A DNA stretch of 64,000 bases from Rhyzopertha dominica. Lineage: Eukaryota; Arthropoda; Insecta; Coleoptera; Bostrichidae. Position 1 is the first letter of the stretch. Each line of letters opens with the position of its first letter. The stretch spans positions 58,053,325 to 58,117,324 of the forward strand of contig QCXZ01000064.1 in NCBI GenBank assembly GCA_025024175.1, in the 5' to 3' direction. The translations under genes and the position numbers were made by a program. The notes under the pieces were generated by a model. That model was not told the DNA's origin and ran no database searches. It was given only the letters and a program-made list of their open reading frames with translations. This document shows positions 1-12,518 of this stretch, piece by piece.

Positions 1-984
1 TAAAAATTATCACCAGTCACGAGGAAAATGGAGATTTTGTTCTTATTTAGCGATAACGAATATTTTTTTATTTTATCCCAAAGTTTCTTACAAGACCGTT
101 TTTCTTAACTCAGAGGCAATAAATTGTACAAGTGTGATACATTTTTGAAATCAGGAAAAAGTGTCCTTTTCAATGATGCGCCTTTTGATCCCCTTTCCCA
201 TTTAAAAAAAATGCAACTTGCGCCCATATCTCGGAAACGAGAGCTGTCACCGAGTTGAAAAAATTCCAGAAAATGCATTTTAATTACCCATAGGCCATAA
301 TTACCCTGCAAACATTCGACTAAATGCACATGCTTTGATGGAGAAAATTCGGCTCGTGGTATTAGGTTTCTCTTTCCATACAAAGATAAGGGCCGTAGAT
401 GAAAGTTAATAATGAAGCCCATAAAACATTACTCGGTTAATAAAGCGAACTTAATTGCTTCCCGTTGAACGCAAAATCCGATTATACGCAGACTACGTAC
501 TATCCTTTAGCATTTTTAAATGACCATGTCACCCAAATAGGAATACCAAGGCCTCGTTACTATTAATCGGCGTATTGGTTACCTCAGCTATACGTAGCGT
601 AAAAAGCCAGCTGAACGTTGCACGCGATTATAAAATCAGACAATTATTAAGTCACTATTAATCATGTAGTAGAGGTTTTAATACAAACCTTGACTACTGC
701 AAATTTGTGCGAAGACCTTGAATACAGGTCTTGTCTGTTACATGGTAACAGAATTATATTAAGTATATGACGCTGCATCTGATTTGAATATTTATTTAGA
801 TGGAGATTTTTGTTATTCCATCCAAATGACTAGTCACGTCAGACGAAAATGTTTCCTGGTTTGAAAAACGTTTTTTTTTAAATGAGAATGTTACGAAATA
901 GTTGGATACCTAATGTGACAAACTAACAGTATTACCTAGGTAGTCAACTAACTCTTTTGTATACAACAGAATATCTACGGAATA
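1..984. other. AT-rich intergenic sequence
   Basis: I see no credible gene here. The longest open frame (about 105 codons on the minus strand, 105-422) has no recognisable motif and no supporting splice structure. The sequence is typical unconstrained AT-rich DNA. Confidence 0.5.
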
Positions 985-1463
985 TACAGGGTGCTCACGC
1001 TAACAGTCTACAATAGCTAACTTTTTTATTTGAAATCGTAGCACAGTGGTTTAAAATGGGAAAGTTTCTTAATTTTTTGTGAAGAATTTGATGGTGTTTC
1101 CAAAAAAAAGAATTGAACATCATTCTACGATTTCAAATAAAAAAGTTAGCTATTGTAGACTGTTTTGTGAACACAAATCATATTACCTAAGATATCTCAA
1201 AAACAAATGACTGTAGGGTGTTGGTACCTTAATACTTTTTTATTTAATTCGGCGCCCTTAATCGAATGCGCTATAAAAAGTGGGGTCGTTCAATTTAAAA
1301 TAACAAACTTGTAGTCAATATCTTTGTAAAAAACTTTTTGTAAACACCGTCAAATTCTTCACAAAAAATCAAGCAACTTTCCCATTTAAACCACTATGCT
1401 ACGGCAGTATGACTTCAAATAAAAAAGTTAGCTACTGCAGACTATTACCGTGAGCACTCTGTA
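985..1463. mobile_element. 479-bp MITE-like element with ~100-bp inverted termini
   Basis: The left end starts TACAGGGTGCTCACG. The right end is its inverted counterpart (TACAGAGTGCTCACGG read on the minus strand). TA flanks both sides (983-984 and 1464-1465), as expected for Tc1/mariner-type insertion. The arms stay alignable for over 100 bp, past the shared CTAACTTTTTTATTTGAA block. A third, partial inverted copy of the arm lies inside at about 1123-1173. There is no coding capacity, so this would be a non-autonomous element. Confidence 0.75.
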
Positions 1464-2102
1464 TAATGCTATTAAAACTTTTCCATATAAATATATGTAT
1501 TTTCATGAAAATGTCAGGCAGTTAATTAGATAGTAAAAGAGTGTTGAGGTTTTTTTTGAGGTAATTATTTTATTGCAGTAATAAATCAGCTATGAAGATA
1601 GTAATCAATTACATTTGCTCACAATGATGTGTACACACGAAAAAGAAAATGCAATATGACATTACCGTAACTGACAGGACAAAAATCAGCAGCCCGCCTA
1701 ACTTTACTATACAATTTTGACATCAACATGCAAGTCTTTTCTAATTTCTTTCAAATTTGCACCTAATTGCTCTATTGCTATTTTCGAAGTTACTTGCCAA
1801 ATAACTTCAAACGGCGATGGAATAAAATACCTGTAAGTTAGATAAAAAATTAGTTAACAATAATATGCAAAAGCTGTTTGGTATGCACAAATAATTTAAT
1901 GATCATAAATACACAATTTATAAGTATATCAAGCTGAAGTATTGGTAGATCACTTCGTCTAAGTCTTTTATTTTTGGCTAGTCAAAAAGCTCATCAAAAT
2001 GCTTGTGACCAGGTAAATAAGCTATTTTTTATCCACATTATTCTGTCGTTTTTAATGCGTTTCAGTCATATTTGGTATATCTGAAACAAGTATGCATTTT
2101 TA
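1464..2102. other. AT-rich sequence without recognised features
   Basis: I find no open frame with protein-like content and no clear repeat structure in this interval between two inverted-repeat elements. Confidence 0.4.
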
Positions 2103-2465
2103 TACAGGGTTTCTATAAATGATTCATGCATCCAGGGTGCTTATGAAAATTATCGATTAAATCAATTTACCGCCTCTCAGGAAAGTAATGTATACTTGTC
2201 ATCTGTCGATTTTTTAATTATTTTATATATTTTAATGTGAGAAAACGCCTGGGAATGTGTATTTTCAACATACTCTGTAGTGTTTTGTGGGATAATTAAC
2301 TTAAAGTTTGCAAAAAGCTCACATTTCAGAGCTGTGGTGTGACATTGATCTGCAACTACTATCGCCGTGCATATTGTAGCTTGGCAGCAGTTACAAAAAG
2401 GCGGCAAAAAGAATTCAGAAATTAACGCCGCCCGCGTTGCATGAATAGTTTATAGACACCCTGTA
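2103..2465. mobile_element. ~363-bp inverted-repeat element with TACAGGG ends
   Basis: The left end TACAGGGTTTCTATAAA and the right end (minus-strand TACAGGGTGTCTATAAA) form imperfect terminal inverted repeats of about 28 bp, both running on to an ATTCATGCA block. A 76-codon minus-strand frame inside (2177-2407) matches nothing I recognise. The left flank is TA and the right flank TT, so the target duplication is not preserved. It is probably a non-autonomous Tc1/mariner-type relic. Confidence 0.6.
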
Positions 2466-3349
2466 TTAGTATGTGTAGTAGCACACATAAGACTTCCCAA
2501 AGGGACCACTTTGGTGCACTACAATTTAATAAATGCCAAATACAGGAATGTTTAGCACTACGTTGTCGGCTGATACCAGTCAGATCCTAATTAGTACTTA
2601 TACTGATAATTTGGCGAATACTACGAGTAACATTGTGTTTTATCATAGCCTAAAGTTTTACGATAAACACTGCTTTCTCATAAAAGTCGTTAAGTTTTAT
2701 TATTAATAAACGCGGATGATATACGGTATGATGTATCATTCGATAAAACCTAAAGTGTCTTAAATTGTTGCCAAGTTAATATAGATTTTAGAATGACATA
2801 TTTTTTTACATAAGTGCTGTCGTTTGTATTAGTATAATGCATGTGGATTTTAATCCGCACCTTTAGGTATCATAATTAAGTCAGATACAATAAATTACTT
2901 TTTTACGGCCCAGCAATATATATCATCAGAAAGCTATTATTTACTAGGACTCTACTACCCTTAGATATAATTAAGTGAGCCAATTTAAATCGGGATGAAT
3001 AGAACAGCATTACCCACAGCTGTAAATTTTTTCTCGAATCACACAACTCTGTACCTATCTATGTTTACGATATGTTTAAATGTTTTTACTGTTTTAACTT
3101 AGTCATACTATAGTTAAGTCACAGAAGGCCGCAAGGCGGTTGAAATGCTGGTATTTAGCTTTGCCAAAAATAAAAGTTTGGAGGTAGAATCATAAACAGG
3201 TGTTTCGCTATTATTACTAAAATTATTTATTTTTAATTATTAGCACCTTTGGTTTAAAATTTGGGTATACATAGTGCATAAATACTGATATTGGGCTATT
3301 TCAAAAATTCTAAGATTTAGTTTATCTCTCTAGTTTGATATCTATCCAG
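2466..3349. other. AT-rich intergenic sequence
   Basis: I see nothing that looks like a gene or a defined repeat in this stretch. Confidence 0.4.
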
Positions 3350-4735
3350 GTACCTAAATGGGAGTAGGCGAATTGGGTCCTGTCCGATGCAGGTATACTA
3401 ATCTGCAATGCGAGTTGGGTCCCAGTAAACCGTAGTGTTATAAAAAATATTTTCTTAGAAATTTTATAATACCTAATGTTCCACATAAAGATCGTTAAAG
3501 TATAAATAAATATAGGTATATTGAATGACATATACTTAATAACAATAAAACATGAAGAAATACAATTATTTCTATTTTAGTTTTTATGGCTAAACCGAGC
3601 GAGATACGAACAAATTATAAGAAACAGCGTTTAAAATGAAATAATATTTTTTCAGTACTAATCTTCTAAACCGCAAACTAATTCTGACAAAAATAAAGGA
3701 GTAGTGTTCTTCACTTAAAACTATATGAATGTGTAGCAGAAAAATAGTTGGTGTGTGCTTCTATTGTGCCAAAATTCGTTTGGATTTATTAAATTTTTTT
3801 AGAAAACAACCAAAAACTCCCATCCCATTCATTTTTCAAGACTTTCAACTCTTTATATGAACTTTTAAATAAGCCAAGAAACTTTAAAATTTAACTTTTA
3901 GCTAAAACACCCTGCATAATATTTCATATTCACTTGGGTTTAAGCATAAAGAATAATGCAAACCTTAAGATGTAAATATATAACACTTATGTACTGTTTA
4001 AAATATAAGTTAATAATTTACACTAAAGCTTTGCGCTGTATGATTTGGCGCTGTATGATTTTGTTTTCACCATTTGATTTTGAATAAATTTTCACGATTT
4101 TCTTTAACTGTTTACTGAATATCACGTAAGCATGTTTGACAATTGTCAGTTGTTTAGTTCGCAATTTAAAAATAATTTTCAATGTTTGAACTTTTTTTTG
4201 TGAAAACAGTCGCGAGTAAAACAATATGTATTGTTTTTCTACACTGATTTGATATCTTACAGCATTAAAAACCATAAGAAAAAGATTTAGACTTATCTAA
4301 AAAGGTACTCAGTAAAACTTACTCTCTTTTTTAATAAATGCCTTGAACACAGTTTTTTTATTTGTACACACCCATCTTTTTTCGGCCCCTTGTCTATAAA
4401 TTCGTGAAAGCCGAATTTGAACTTAGTTCTAGCAATAAGTTATTTACCTTTTTCACTCACTTTACAACTGAAACTGGAAATTGCTTTNATAATTTGTCTT
4501 AGCCCAAGTATTGCACATTTTATAAACGGTCGGCTAAATTGTAAACTTATAACCAATGAATGACAACATATCAGGAATAGCAGTTTTTGAGAAATATAAT
4601 ATCATCAGTAATGAACCCCTGTAATTGCTTTATTGGGAGGAACCAGTGGGACCCAACTCGCATAGGACCTTTTCTAGCTAGCAGGTACACATGAGATTAG
4701 TGGGACCCAACTCGTACCTTTCCACCTAAATAAAT
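3350..4735. mobile_element. Element with compound inverted termini built on GAGTTGGGTCCC
   Basis: A 12-14 base unit CGAGTTGGGTCCCA occurs twice near the left side (3369-3380, diverged, and 3411-3424) and twice, inverted, near the right side (4647-4660 and 4701-4714). The spacing between units is similar on the two sides (about 30 and 40 bases). The outer flanks also look alignable, with AGGTA followed by a T/A/G-rich stretch on both sides in inverted sense. The interior is AT-rich; its one longer frame (4018-4275, minus) is unrecognised. I infer a DNA element or foldback with paired subterminal repeats. The superfamily is unknown. Confidence 0.5.
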
Positions 4736-6248
4736 ACCTAATTTTATTGGACCATTAAGTAAGTACTTACCAAAAGGTATTTTGAACTTAGAAGAAAGAG
4801 TGAATTTGCCATTATTTTTGTTTGGTTTAATCAGTTCCTATTGTCAAGTATTTCCGTTTGGAGCGAACCTTATTGCAGTATATTTACATAAAATAAGGTA
4901 TAGTAAAAAATTTATGTTTCTAGTAATAAATGCTGTATTGTGAATGGTGTAGTTCTTCCGAAATCATCAAGATTAGAAAAAGTTTTATAAAGTTTCCGAT
5001 ATTGTATTCAAACAAGAAAAAATGATCGCAGTCCTCAATAATGAAATATTTCAAAATTCATACCTTATTGAATTTGCTGTAATCAGATTGGTTAAAAGAG
5101 GATTGATAAATCTTTTTCTTTGATGAGATTGCAGCCTGTGTTATACTATTCAGCACCGTATAACCATGAAAGCAGAACAAAATTTGAAAATATTTAAGGC
5201 ATGTAATCTGTAATGTACTAATGTAATCGAATGTAATTTCTTGTGCGAGAAATGCACGAAAGGATTTCGTTCTACAAACACCTACAAATACTTCTTTTCT
5301 GCTTCAGTCTATTTTAACAATATAGAGCACGTGCTGATTGAAGACACAACACAGCAAACCAATTTTTAAGAAACCATTAAGGCTTGCAATATTCTTAGGC
5401 ACTTTTGAACGTAATGAATTTAAATATTCGTGTTGAATGAACAGATTTGTCTGCAGCTTTAGCCTAACCTTACTTAAATCTAAGAAATGGTTAAGTCGGT
5501 TAACGACATTGGCAAATAAATTTTAGAACCTTTCTAGGGAATATTTACCTGAATGAATCTTCTAACACTACGGGTCGTTGTTTGAATAGGGTGAGGGTTA
5601 TCTCTCCTTGCAAACCAGGACAGAAGCTTATTCCTTATTATGATCTGGGAATTTTATTATTATTCCTATAAAGCAGTTTGTTTTTAATCGTCTGTGAATT
5701 AGAGAAAAGGGAAAAGGCAGTTTTGCCTTTGGCTCGTTGTCAATTCCCTTTTCAGTTCGCCAGACAACCTGGCTTGAACCTAAATGAAAACTGTAAACGT
5801 GCTATGTCAAACTTTGGTAATAATCAAAGTATCTTTGATCACTAGCAGAACTAATGTTTCAAACCAATACTTTTTAAGGGGTTATCCAATATGTTAAACC
5901 TAATTTAATGAGACACATTATGTTATCCTTGGTAGATAATAATTTTTTTTAAACAAGGCTCCGCTATTTTTAAATGCGATTATAATACGCAGTAATGCGT
6001 AGCATTTGGCTAAATGCTCTTTAATTTCAGACTACTACGATTTTGAGCAACAGCCAAGTAGTAATGGCGTTCAAGGTTTATGCGAATATTCCGATTACTT
6101 TGAACTGGCCTACTATAGTGATGACAAGCTATACTTAAAACGTAATTGTAAGCAAATCGCAGGCACTGGACTTTATATGCGTATAATTTAAGTGTAACAG
6201 CAAACATTTTTAACTTGCTTCAGAATCCTGAACTAACCTTCCCCTAGG
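4736..6248. other. AT-rich intergenic sequence
   Basis: There are no frames with recognisable domains. Overlapping frames on opposite strands at 6006-6207 shadow each other and have no homology I can name. Confidence 0.4.
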
Positions 6249-6480
6249 CAGTGGAATGCCCATGGTGGGGGTCCGGGTTAAAACTCATGTTTTTTTTTAA
6301 AGAAAAACGCAAAAACAAGAATTATGTTTTAGCCTTGAATAACCGAAAAGGTCAAAACTCGATAAATTTTATAGAATTTTTAAACCAGCTGATTTCATTG
6401 CAGTAACACCGTAGTTTTTTCCCTTCCCCGTTGGTGTTTAGTAATCAATCCCCCATACAAAATTTCTGGACACGCCACTG
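6249..6480. repeat. Possible 230-bp MITE with CAGTGG ends
   Basis: The left end reads CAGTGGAATGCCCATGGTGG and the right end, on the minus strand, CAGTGGCGTGTCCAG, leading into a G-run in both cases. This end type recurs in animal DNA transposons. No target duplication is visible and the interior is noncoding. The assignment is tentative. Confidence 0.4.
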
Positions 6481-7814
6481 GTACAGGGTGGACTGAAGGG
6501 ATTGAAGGGTGCAGGCTATACCGTAAGGTGTAAAGAAAAATTAATGCAATCTGACCACGACAATGCTTTTTCAAATAATGGTTTGAATTTAAATCATCAA
6601 TCACCACTGCACAATTCGATCTTCCAATGCTTTTGACGGTGCACTCATCGAGCATTGTGGCACATTTTGAATCAATTAAATATTTTGAAACAGGCACATC
6701 GTTTGATAGTGCTTTACTTCTTATTTTTTAGAAAATTTATACTAAATTCAAATTTGTATATTTTTAGAAGGGTTGTCATCAAAGCCGTACTGGACGTGGG
6801 TATTTCTTCAAATGTTTTTTTTCTGATGTCGTGTTCCGAATAGTTTAGTTTTTACATTTCTTTCACGATGTAAGATTCTAATGTTGTTTGGATTTAAAGA
6901 ATGATTATTTTTTGTGCAATGTTAGCAAAACCTGTTGCGTTTGAGTTTATACTATGAACGTTTGCTTTAATTCCATTTTTAGTAGCTCTTATTTCTACCT
7001 GGTGGTCCTATGTATACACCAACACAGTACATGCATTTTAGTTGGTAAATACCACTTTTGTTATTTATCGGTTTTAACCTTTTTGTTAACAACTTTACAG
7101 TTATAATTTGCCAAGGTAAAAATATGTTGTCTTTTTTTCGAAGTATTCCGTCTACAATTTTCGTTTTGACTGGTGTTAATTTTTTTCAAACCTTTTCAAG
7201 AGGTTAATTTACCAGTTACTTTATTTAACTGTGAATGATTAATTTCTAGTATTTTACCATGCCGGTATTATTATTAAAGTGTCCGTTTTGTATAAATTAA
7301 GTCAATGTTATGGTTCTTTAACGCTGTAAATGAGTGATTAAAATGGATAGGAATGTTTTAATTTAATGCAGTCCAAGTACAAAAAAATCTCACTTATATT
7401 TCTGTACGTACGAATTCAGTAATTTTAAATTACCGTTGGGTCAAAAGAAATCTTTAGAAATATCTTAAAAAAAGACGTGAAGTCAAGCAATCAAACAAAA
7501 AAATTATCCAAAACCTGTTTGCCTTGCTAAACCGAGGTATACGTTTATGTTTTTCTTGTACGTTTTCTTCTTTTATTTCGTGCTCGAATGCAGATGCGAG
7601 GGAGCATTAATTAGCATCGATTGTTTGGAGTATAATACCAGAATCCCCTCTCTATAGCAAAACATTTTTACTTTTCAGGAGTGTTATTAACAAGTTTCAC
7701 GACAAAAACTTAAGCCACGAAGAAGCATGTGAGCCGCAAGTGACAAAGTCAACAAACTCGAATATTGAGCTATCATAAACTTCCAAACCACAGCAATGGA
7801 AATGTACCTGCAGA
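6481..7814. other. AT-rich intergenic sequence
   Basis: I see no supported gene. A single TACAGGGTGG sequence at 6482 resembles the ends of other elements in the window, but I could not find a partner end. Confidence 0.35.
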
Positions 7815-8034
7815 ACCCATATGGTTTCAACAAGATGGAACACCGCCACATTTTGGTCGCCAAGAGCACAAATACAACAGACCATTATAAATCAAAGCCC
7901 CACGAGAACAAATAAGAAATGATATTGCCAATATTTATCCAAATATTTTTATTGATTCTTTGCAAAAATTTTCTCTATCTATTGATTATTGTCAAAAAGT
8001 CAATGAAAATTATTTTGAAATTATTGTAGCATAA
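7815..8034 (+). pseudogene. Decayed DUF4817-type IS630/Tc1/mariner transposase fragment
   Basis: The plus strand encodes WFQQDGTPPHFGR, the second catalytic aspartate block of these transposases. It is followed almost directly by a C-terminal segment resembling IRNDIANIYPNIF...NGNYFEIIV, as found at the end of the protein. The catalytic middle containing the third aspartate is missing, so this is an internally deleted relic with stop codons. The minus-strand open frames over the same bases are shadows. Confidence 0.55.
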
Positions 8035-8289
8035 AGACTTCGTCTTTAAGCTTAGTGTATTCATAGTTTTTAGCGCCCTTTATAACCGAGACACTGGACA
8101 TTTTGGAATATGAAAATTTTTTGCGAAATGGATTTCAAAGTGCTTGAACGCGCAAAAGCGACGCCCGATTTAAAGAGTGTTTTGATGAATAGATTTGGCT
8201 ACGTTAAGAAAATTTTTGCTTCAGCTTTGCTTTTAGGATATTCATTAATTAATTGGAGAATGAGTAAAGGCAAAATATTATTACCAGTT

Positions 8290-8490
8290 GTTGACTAGAT
8301 GCATCTTATTCTCGCAGGACAGTGCATCAAAACACAAGTTTTTATTGCAATAAACAAAATTAGAGATTTGAAATTCGAACTAGTATATAGCCCTGCATAT
8401 TCACCTGACTTGACACCATCTGACTACTATCTGTTTCCCAAACTGAGAGTGTTAAAGGGTGCAAGTTTGCCAATAAAGAAGTTATGGAAG
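8290..8490 (+). pseudogene. mariner-type transposase fragment (third-aspartate region)
   Basis: The translated segment FELVYSPAYSPDLTPSDYYL, followed by FPKLRVLKG, is the signature around the third catalytic aspartate of mariner D,D34D transposases. The expected block with the second aspartate is not intact upstream, and the frame is interrupted by a stop at about 8296-8298. The frame just upstream (8110-8298) could be diverged transposase, but I cannot show it. No inverted ends were found. Confidence 0.65.
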
Positions 8491-8539
8491 CTGGATAGAC
8501 TAACAGATTATCAATACCACTTGCAGGTAAATTAAAAAT

Positions 8540-10800
8540 AAAGATCTAACAGAATTGCAGATTTTTTGTTAACCTCGTTAATTTTACCAATTTGTACAAT
8601 AATATTTAATTCTGATCTGATATTCTCCACCTGTATCAGAGTGTAAAAAGTTCCTGTGATCACGACATTTTAGTGAGTGGGAACGATGACTGTCCCGTTT
8701 ACTTTTTTTTATTTCAAAATAATTTTTATGCTTCACTTACCTTGAAATTATATGCTGACATCATTTAACGGTGTCGGAGTTTTCCACTCGTGCGCTCGAA
8801 ACTATTGTTTTTTATTGCATTAAACACTTCCAATGGAAACACACTTTTAAATAAATCCGTAATTTTTGTGGGTGTGGAGAACTCGAGAGATACAAATAAT
8901 AATTTCAAAAAATCAGTTTATTGGCCATATAATAATATATTTAACAGCAACTACAATACAAAATTTACAGACTATAATAACTGCAATATAGTAATATGAA
9001 TATTATAATACATGGGATTTACAAATGCCAAGGGACTTATGATACATCAAGGTAATATGCAAAAATATTGCTAACTTTTTTATCTTAAGATCGTTCGCCA
9101 GATAAAACCAACAACGCGGCAGATGATGTTTCTTATGCGTTAGCTGCCTGCTCAAATCCAGCTACCCGATTTCTAAACAGATCCAAAGCAAACTGGGCAG
9201 CTAGATTTGCGCAGGGGAAAGCTGGTGTTTAAAAAAAAGTGACTAACACTCAGGATCATGTCATCCTAAGGAATTGTTATTGCATAAAAAACACTGACTC
9301 GAAACATTACAGTCAACAAAAACAACCTTCTCGCATGAGCAAATTTATACACGTTATGTACACGGTCCCCAGACGCGATCTCAGAACAGGCCGTTGATTA
9401 TAAGTCGCACCAAAAACTACAAAAGAAAACAGACGTTATTATCCACTGATAAGCACAGTACGGTTGAAAGGAATTTCTATCACTAAGTCAGTCAGCAACA
9501 TTGCGTCAAACGGACTGCTCTGTGGTCGCGACGGGAAAACAAACGTTGGGTACAAAAATACACCGAAATATGTTAACTCTACTATTTCATACTGTACCAG
9601 GCCTCATAAAATTTTAAAATTCGAAAACTCTTAAATATACGGACAGTCCGATCTAGTTATTTTTTGAATAGAGTTTACTTCTAGTACACTGAAAGCACAT
9701 GTAGAACGCTTGCTGCGTATCCAAATATCAATAATTTGTTATTATAAGAATATCGATGTNGCTACTTCTATTAAGACTTCAAAAAAAGGTTATACACCAT
9801 CCGAACACTAAGTTTGTGCATTGACGTTATAAAAAGAATTTTACTCTCATCGTACCATTAGGTTATTTATGTTTAAATAATATTTACAAAAAGATGTTAA
9901 TGTGCAAAAAAACCGAAATGCCCAAATTTCATAGCAGCACAAACGTCGCCTAGCCTAAGTCGGTTATTTACCATTTGAATATCGTTGCCTACCACTATAA
10001 CGAACCCCACGACAGTTCTTAAAACTTACTCTGTACAAGACTTAGATACGTTAAGTACTTACTTTCTCGGTATATAGCTTCTGGACGAACGAAACTAAAC
10101 TGCAGTTATAGTAAGACCTTACATAAGAGCAAACGACGATAAGAACATTATTTTTAAATAGCAACTAAGGATGCAAAATTCACGTCAAGCGGAAATGAGA
10201 ACCACAAATGCGTTACGTCCACGATTGGCAGTAAGTTGAAAAATTTGCCGTCCGCCGCGCGGGACGCCACTGACGCGCCCGGATCTCTAAAACAAATGGT
10301 AAACGTTGTAAGGACTACGGACATTTTTGACAACTAAACTTGGTCATCGTAAACGGATGAATCACAGCCTGATTTTGTGTTCCACCATTGTGGTTTGTCT
10401 CGAAACTACGTCCCGGTCCGACGGAGCTCTAGGCACTAATAACTGGTTGAATCCGGGGGTATGGGGTATGTAGGAAGGTATCAAAAGCGGGTGCGCACCA
10501 CACTCCATGGAGGGACAAATTGCTTCGATTTTTACCAAAAAACTAGAACGTCTTCTATGAAATAAGAGATCAATGTAAAAACGGCTGAAGCAATGCGGAT
10601 TTGCTATAGGGGAGTCACTCGCGAGCTACCTAGCTGTTTTGGTAATAACCCTGTGTTCAAGAAGAAGACCGGACTCATGTGCAAACCACATGAGCGAGGT
10701 TGCGTCATCTAGCATCATCCTTAAGCACTGCTTCGTCACACGAGTTGTTTCTGCTCACCATCAACACTTGTCAGAACCTGCAGCTGCCAGTGATTCAACT
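8540..10800. other. Region downstream of SoxC, mostly without recognised features
   Basis: Apart from one possible exon at 9089-9231, I see no gene. The sequence becomes more GC- and CpG-rich beyond about 10.2 kb, towards the SoxC 3' end. It could contain an extended SoxC 3' UTR or regulatory sequence, but nothing in the sequence proves this. Confidence 0.35.
9089..9231 (+). other. Possible terminal exon of an unidentified gene
   Basis: A good acceptor-like sequence (TGCTAAC, pyrimidine run, TTATCTTAAG) precedes an open stretch of about 47 codons ending in TAA. The predicted peptide has a protein-like composition (for example ALAACSNPATRFLNRSKANW), in contrast to the low-complexity peptides of surrounding frames. 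There is no ATG at its start, so it would have to be an internal or last exon. I do not recognise the peptide and no partner exon is identified. It could be chance. Confidence 0.2.
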
Positions 10801-10819
10801 ACAGTCAGTAAAAATGAAG

Positions 10820-11150
10820 GATTTTGAGTCAAGGTTGGCGAAAGTGCCACAAAGACGTTCCAAATGCTTGGACAAAAGTGTATCGACTGGGATTGTCGCG
10901 TCAAAACAGGGTTAACTGCACTGACGAAGACCCTAGAAGTGGTTAATCAAATAACAGGCATCTAGTCTAGTCAAAATTTATGCCGCGTTTGTTGACTGGT
11001 GAACAGAAAACAAATGTGTTGAAATCAGCTAGAGACTGCTTGATCGTGCAAACGTCAACGTCAGGCTTCTTAAAGACCATAATCAGGGACGATGAAACTT
11101 GGATCTATGAGTACCAAGTCCATTCTTCTCAAGGTGAAATTAGATGTAGC
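10820..11150 (+). pseudogene. mariner transposase relic with internal deletion
   Basis: One stretch resembles the mariner N-terminal linker (VYRLGLSRQNRVNCTDEDPRSG, compared with the family pattern ending DDPRSGRP). After stop codons it continues directly with PRLLTGEQKTN and FLKTIIRDDETWIYEYQ, which is the region up to and including the first catalytic aspartate (family pattern TGDETW). The segment between them and the rest of the catalytic domain are missing. Frameshifts and stops show it is dead. It lies less than 1 kb downstream of the SoxC stop codon. Confidence 0.6.
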
Positions 11151-11660
11151 TCTTGTTAACTTTTTTCATTTCAAAAAAAACCATATATACCAAGGACTTA
11201 AAAGAGCATTAGAAAGAATATAGAACATACTTAAATGTCCAATGGTCCGGTCTTTTTTTGAACACAGCGGTAGTATAGAAAAGACGATTTGTTCCTTACC
11301 AGTTAGGCTCCAAATTGTGTAGCGGCTGTGAACACCCCCTAAGCGTTCAGTTGCATAATTTCAGGTGGCTGCATGCTTGATTCGTGCGGTGTACACGCGC
11401 CTTCGTAGGTACGAAACAATACGTATGCTATTCTGAACTGAAGAGCGACCGCGCTACATGATAAATATAAAAAATAAAACACAAAATGAGATCATCAACA
11501 GGGGTTAAATAATCATGATGTTGGTACAACCACGACAAACAAATTGAGCTGAATGGCCGTACTGGACTGCACCCAGTGCGACGTACTTAAAAACGATGAT
11601 TGTATTATGTAAACAAATACACGAGATAATTAGAACGACAGTCTTATTACAGTCTCCATT
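11151..11660 (-). other. Probable SoxC 3' untranslated region
   Basis: This is the sequence directly downstream of the SoxC stop on the minus strand. It is noncoding. I found no convincing AATAAA signal on the minus strand here, so the position of the transcript end is unknown. Confidence 0.35.
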
Positions 11661-12509
11661 TTAACAGTTCTGGAACAGCGTTTGATCGTTCCACACACTG
11701 CATGGCATGCCCGTTAACACCTCGAAGTTGGGGGGGCATGAGAACTCTAAGTGCGAACCGGAACTATTTGAAGACGTTTCGAAAGAATCTATTTCCGCGA
11801 GCGCCTCCAGATTGAAGTCACTCGCAGGGAACAGGTCGTCCAGGGAGTCCAGGTCGTCTAGCGTGGTCGTGTCTTGCAGCCTGTCGTCTGGTTCCTCCTT
11901 GACGTAGCTGGTCATGGAAGGGATGCGTACGTCGCTGGTGTCCATCACCAACGTGTCGTCGTAGAAAGAGGCGCTCTCCGGCGAGTCCGGGGTTTCACAC
12001 GATGGGCTAGACGGAACTTTAGCGCTTGCGGCCAAGAAAGAGACCGGTGGAAGCGGCGTGGGCAATTTGTGCGACTGAGTATCGTCGACGCCCAGTCTTA
12101 CTCTCAGAGTTGTAGTCAGATTGGGGAGCAAGCCCCTCTTGGGGGAGTATTTATCTTTACCGGCAGAATTATTGTTATTGCTATCGTTTTTCTGCCCCTT
12201 AGAACTGGACTTTTTGGACTTCTTGGCGGAAGAGGTTGTTTTCGGCGTCGGTTTCGTCGTCTTCTTCCTAGGACGGTATTTGTAGTCGGGATATTCTTTT
12301 TGGTGTAATTGACGAAGCCTCTCCGCCTCCTCGATGAACGGCTGCCTGTCCTCTTCCTTCAGCAACTTCCAACGGCGTCCAAGTTTCTTCGAAATCTCAG
12401 CGTTGTGCATGTCGGGCTGAACTTCGCAAATTTTCCTACGTTCTATCTGCGACCACACCATGAACGCGTTCATAGGTCTCTTGATGTGGTTCGGATTGTT
12501 CTTCTTGGT
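11661..12509 (-). CDS. Sox14: SoxC-group HMG-box transcription factor, exon 2 (residues 42-323)
   Basis: This exon encodes the DNA-binding and activation parts of a SoxC protein, a nuclear sequence-specific regulator of development. In Drosophila the group member Sox14 is an ecdysone-response gene. The complete Sox HMG box is residues 49-124 (12261-12488), with the Sox signature [11 protein letters not shown], then [21 protein letters not shown] and a basic YKYRPRKK end; the box sequence fits group C. After it come a Lys/Ser/Thr-rich linker, an acidic region with VKEEPDD (a possible sumoylation-type motif) and [10 protein letters not shown], and a C-terminus with GSHLEF that resembles the SoxC activation domain. 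The open frame runs nine bases further 5' to a TTG, but CAG at 12510-12512 is the intron end: TTTCTCTTGTTACAG precedes ACC. There are no frameshifts. The paralog call is by group, so the symbol follows the fly gene. Confidence 0.93.
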   Translation of the reverse strand, partial: TKKNNPNHIKRPMNAFMVWSQIERRKICEVQPDMHNAEISKKLGRRWKLLKEEDRQPFIEEAERLRQLHQKEYPDYKYRPRKKTTKPTPKTTSSAKKSKKSSSKGQKNDSNNNNSAGKDKYSPKRGLLPNLTTTLRVRLGVDDTQSHKLPTPLPPVSFLAASAKVPSSPSCETPDSPESASFYDDTLVMDTSDVRIPSMTSYVKEEPDDRLQDTTTLDDLDSLDDLFPASDFNLEALAEIDSFETSSNSSGSHLEFSCPPNFEVLTGMPCSVWNDQTLFQNC

Positions 12510-12518
12510 CTGTAACAA

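Noticed and set aside
2177..2407. 76-codon minus-strand frame as a gene
   Set aside because: It lies inside a small inverted-repeat element and has no recognisable motif.
11707..12515. Plus-strand open frames over SoxC exon 2 (66, 144 and 68 codons)
   Set aside because: They are antisense shadows of the GC-rich Sox coding sequence and have no domain.
12510..12518. Upstream extension of the SoxC exon 2 frame to a TTG start
   Set aside because: These nine bases are the end of the intron (TTGTTACAG). The phase-0 join to exon 1 explains the N-terminus better.
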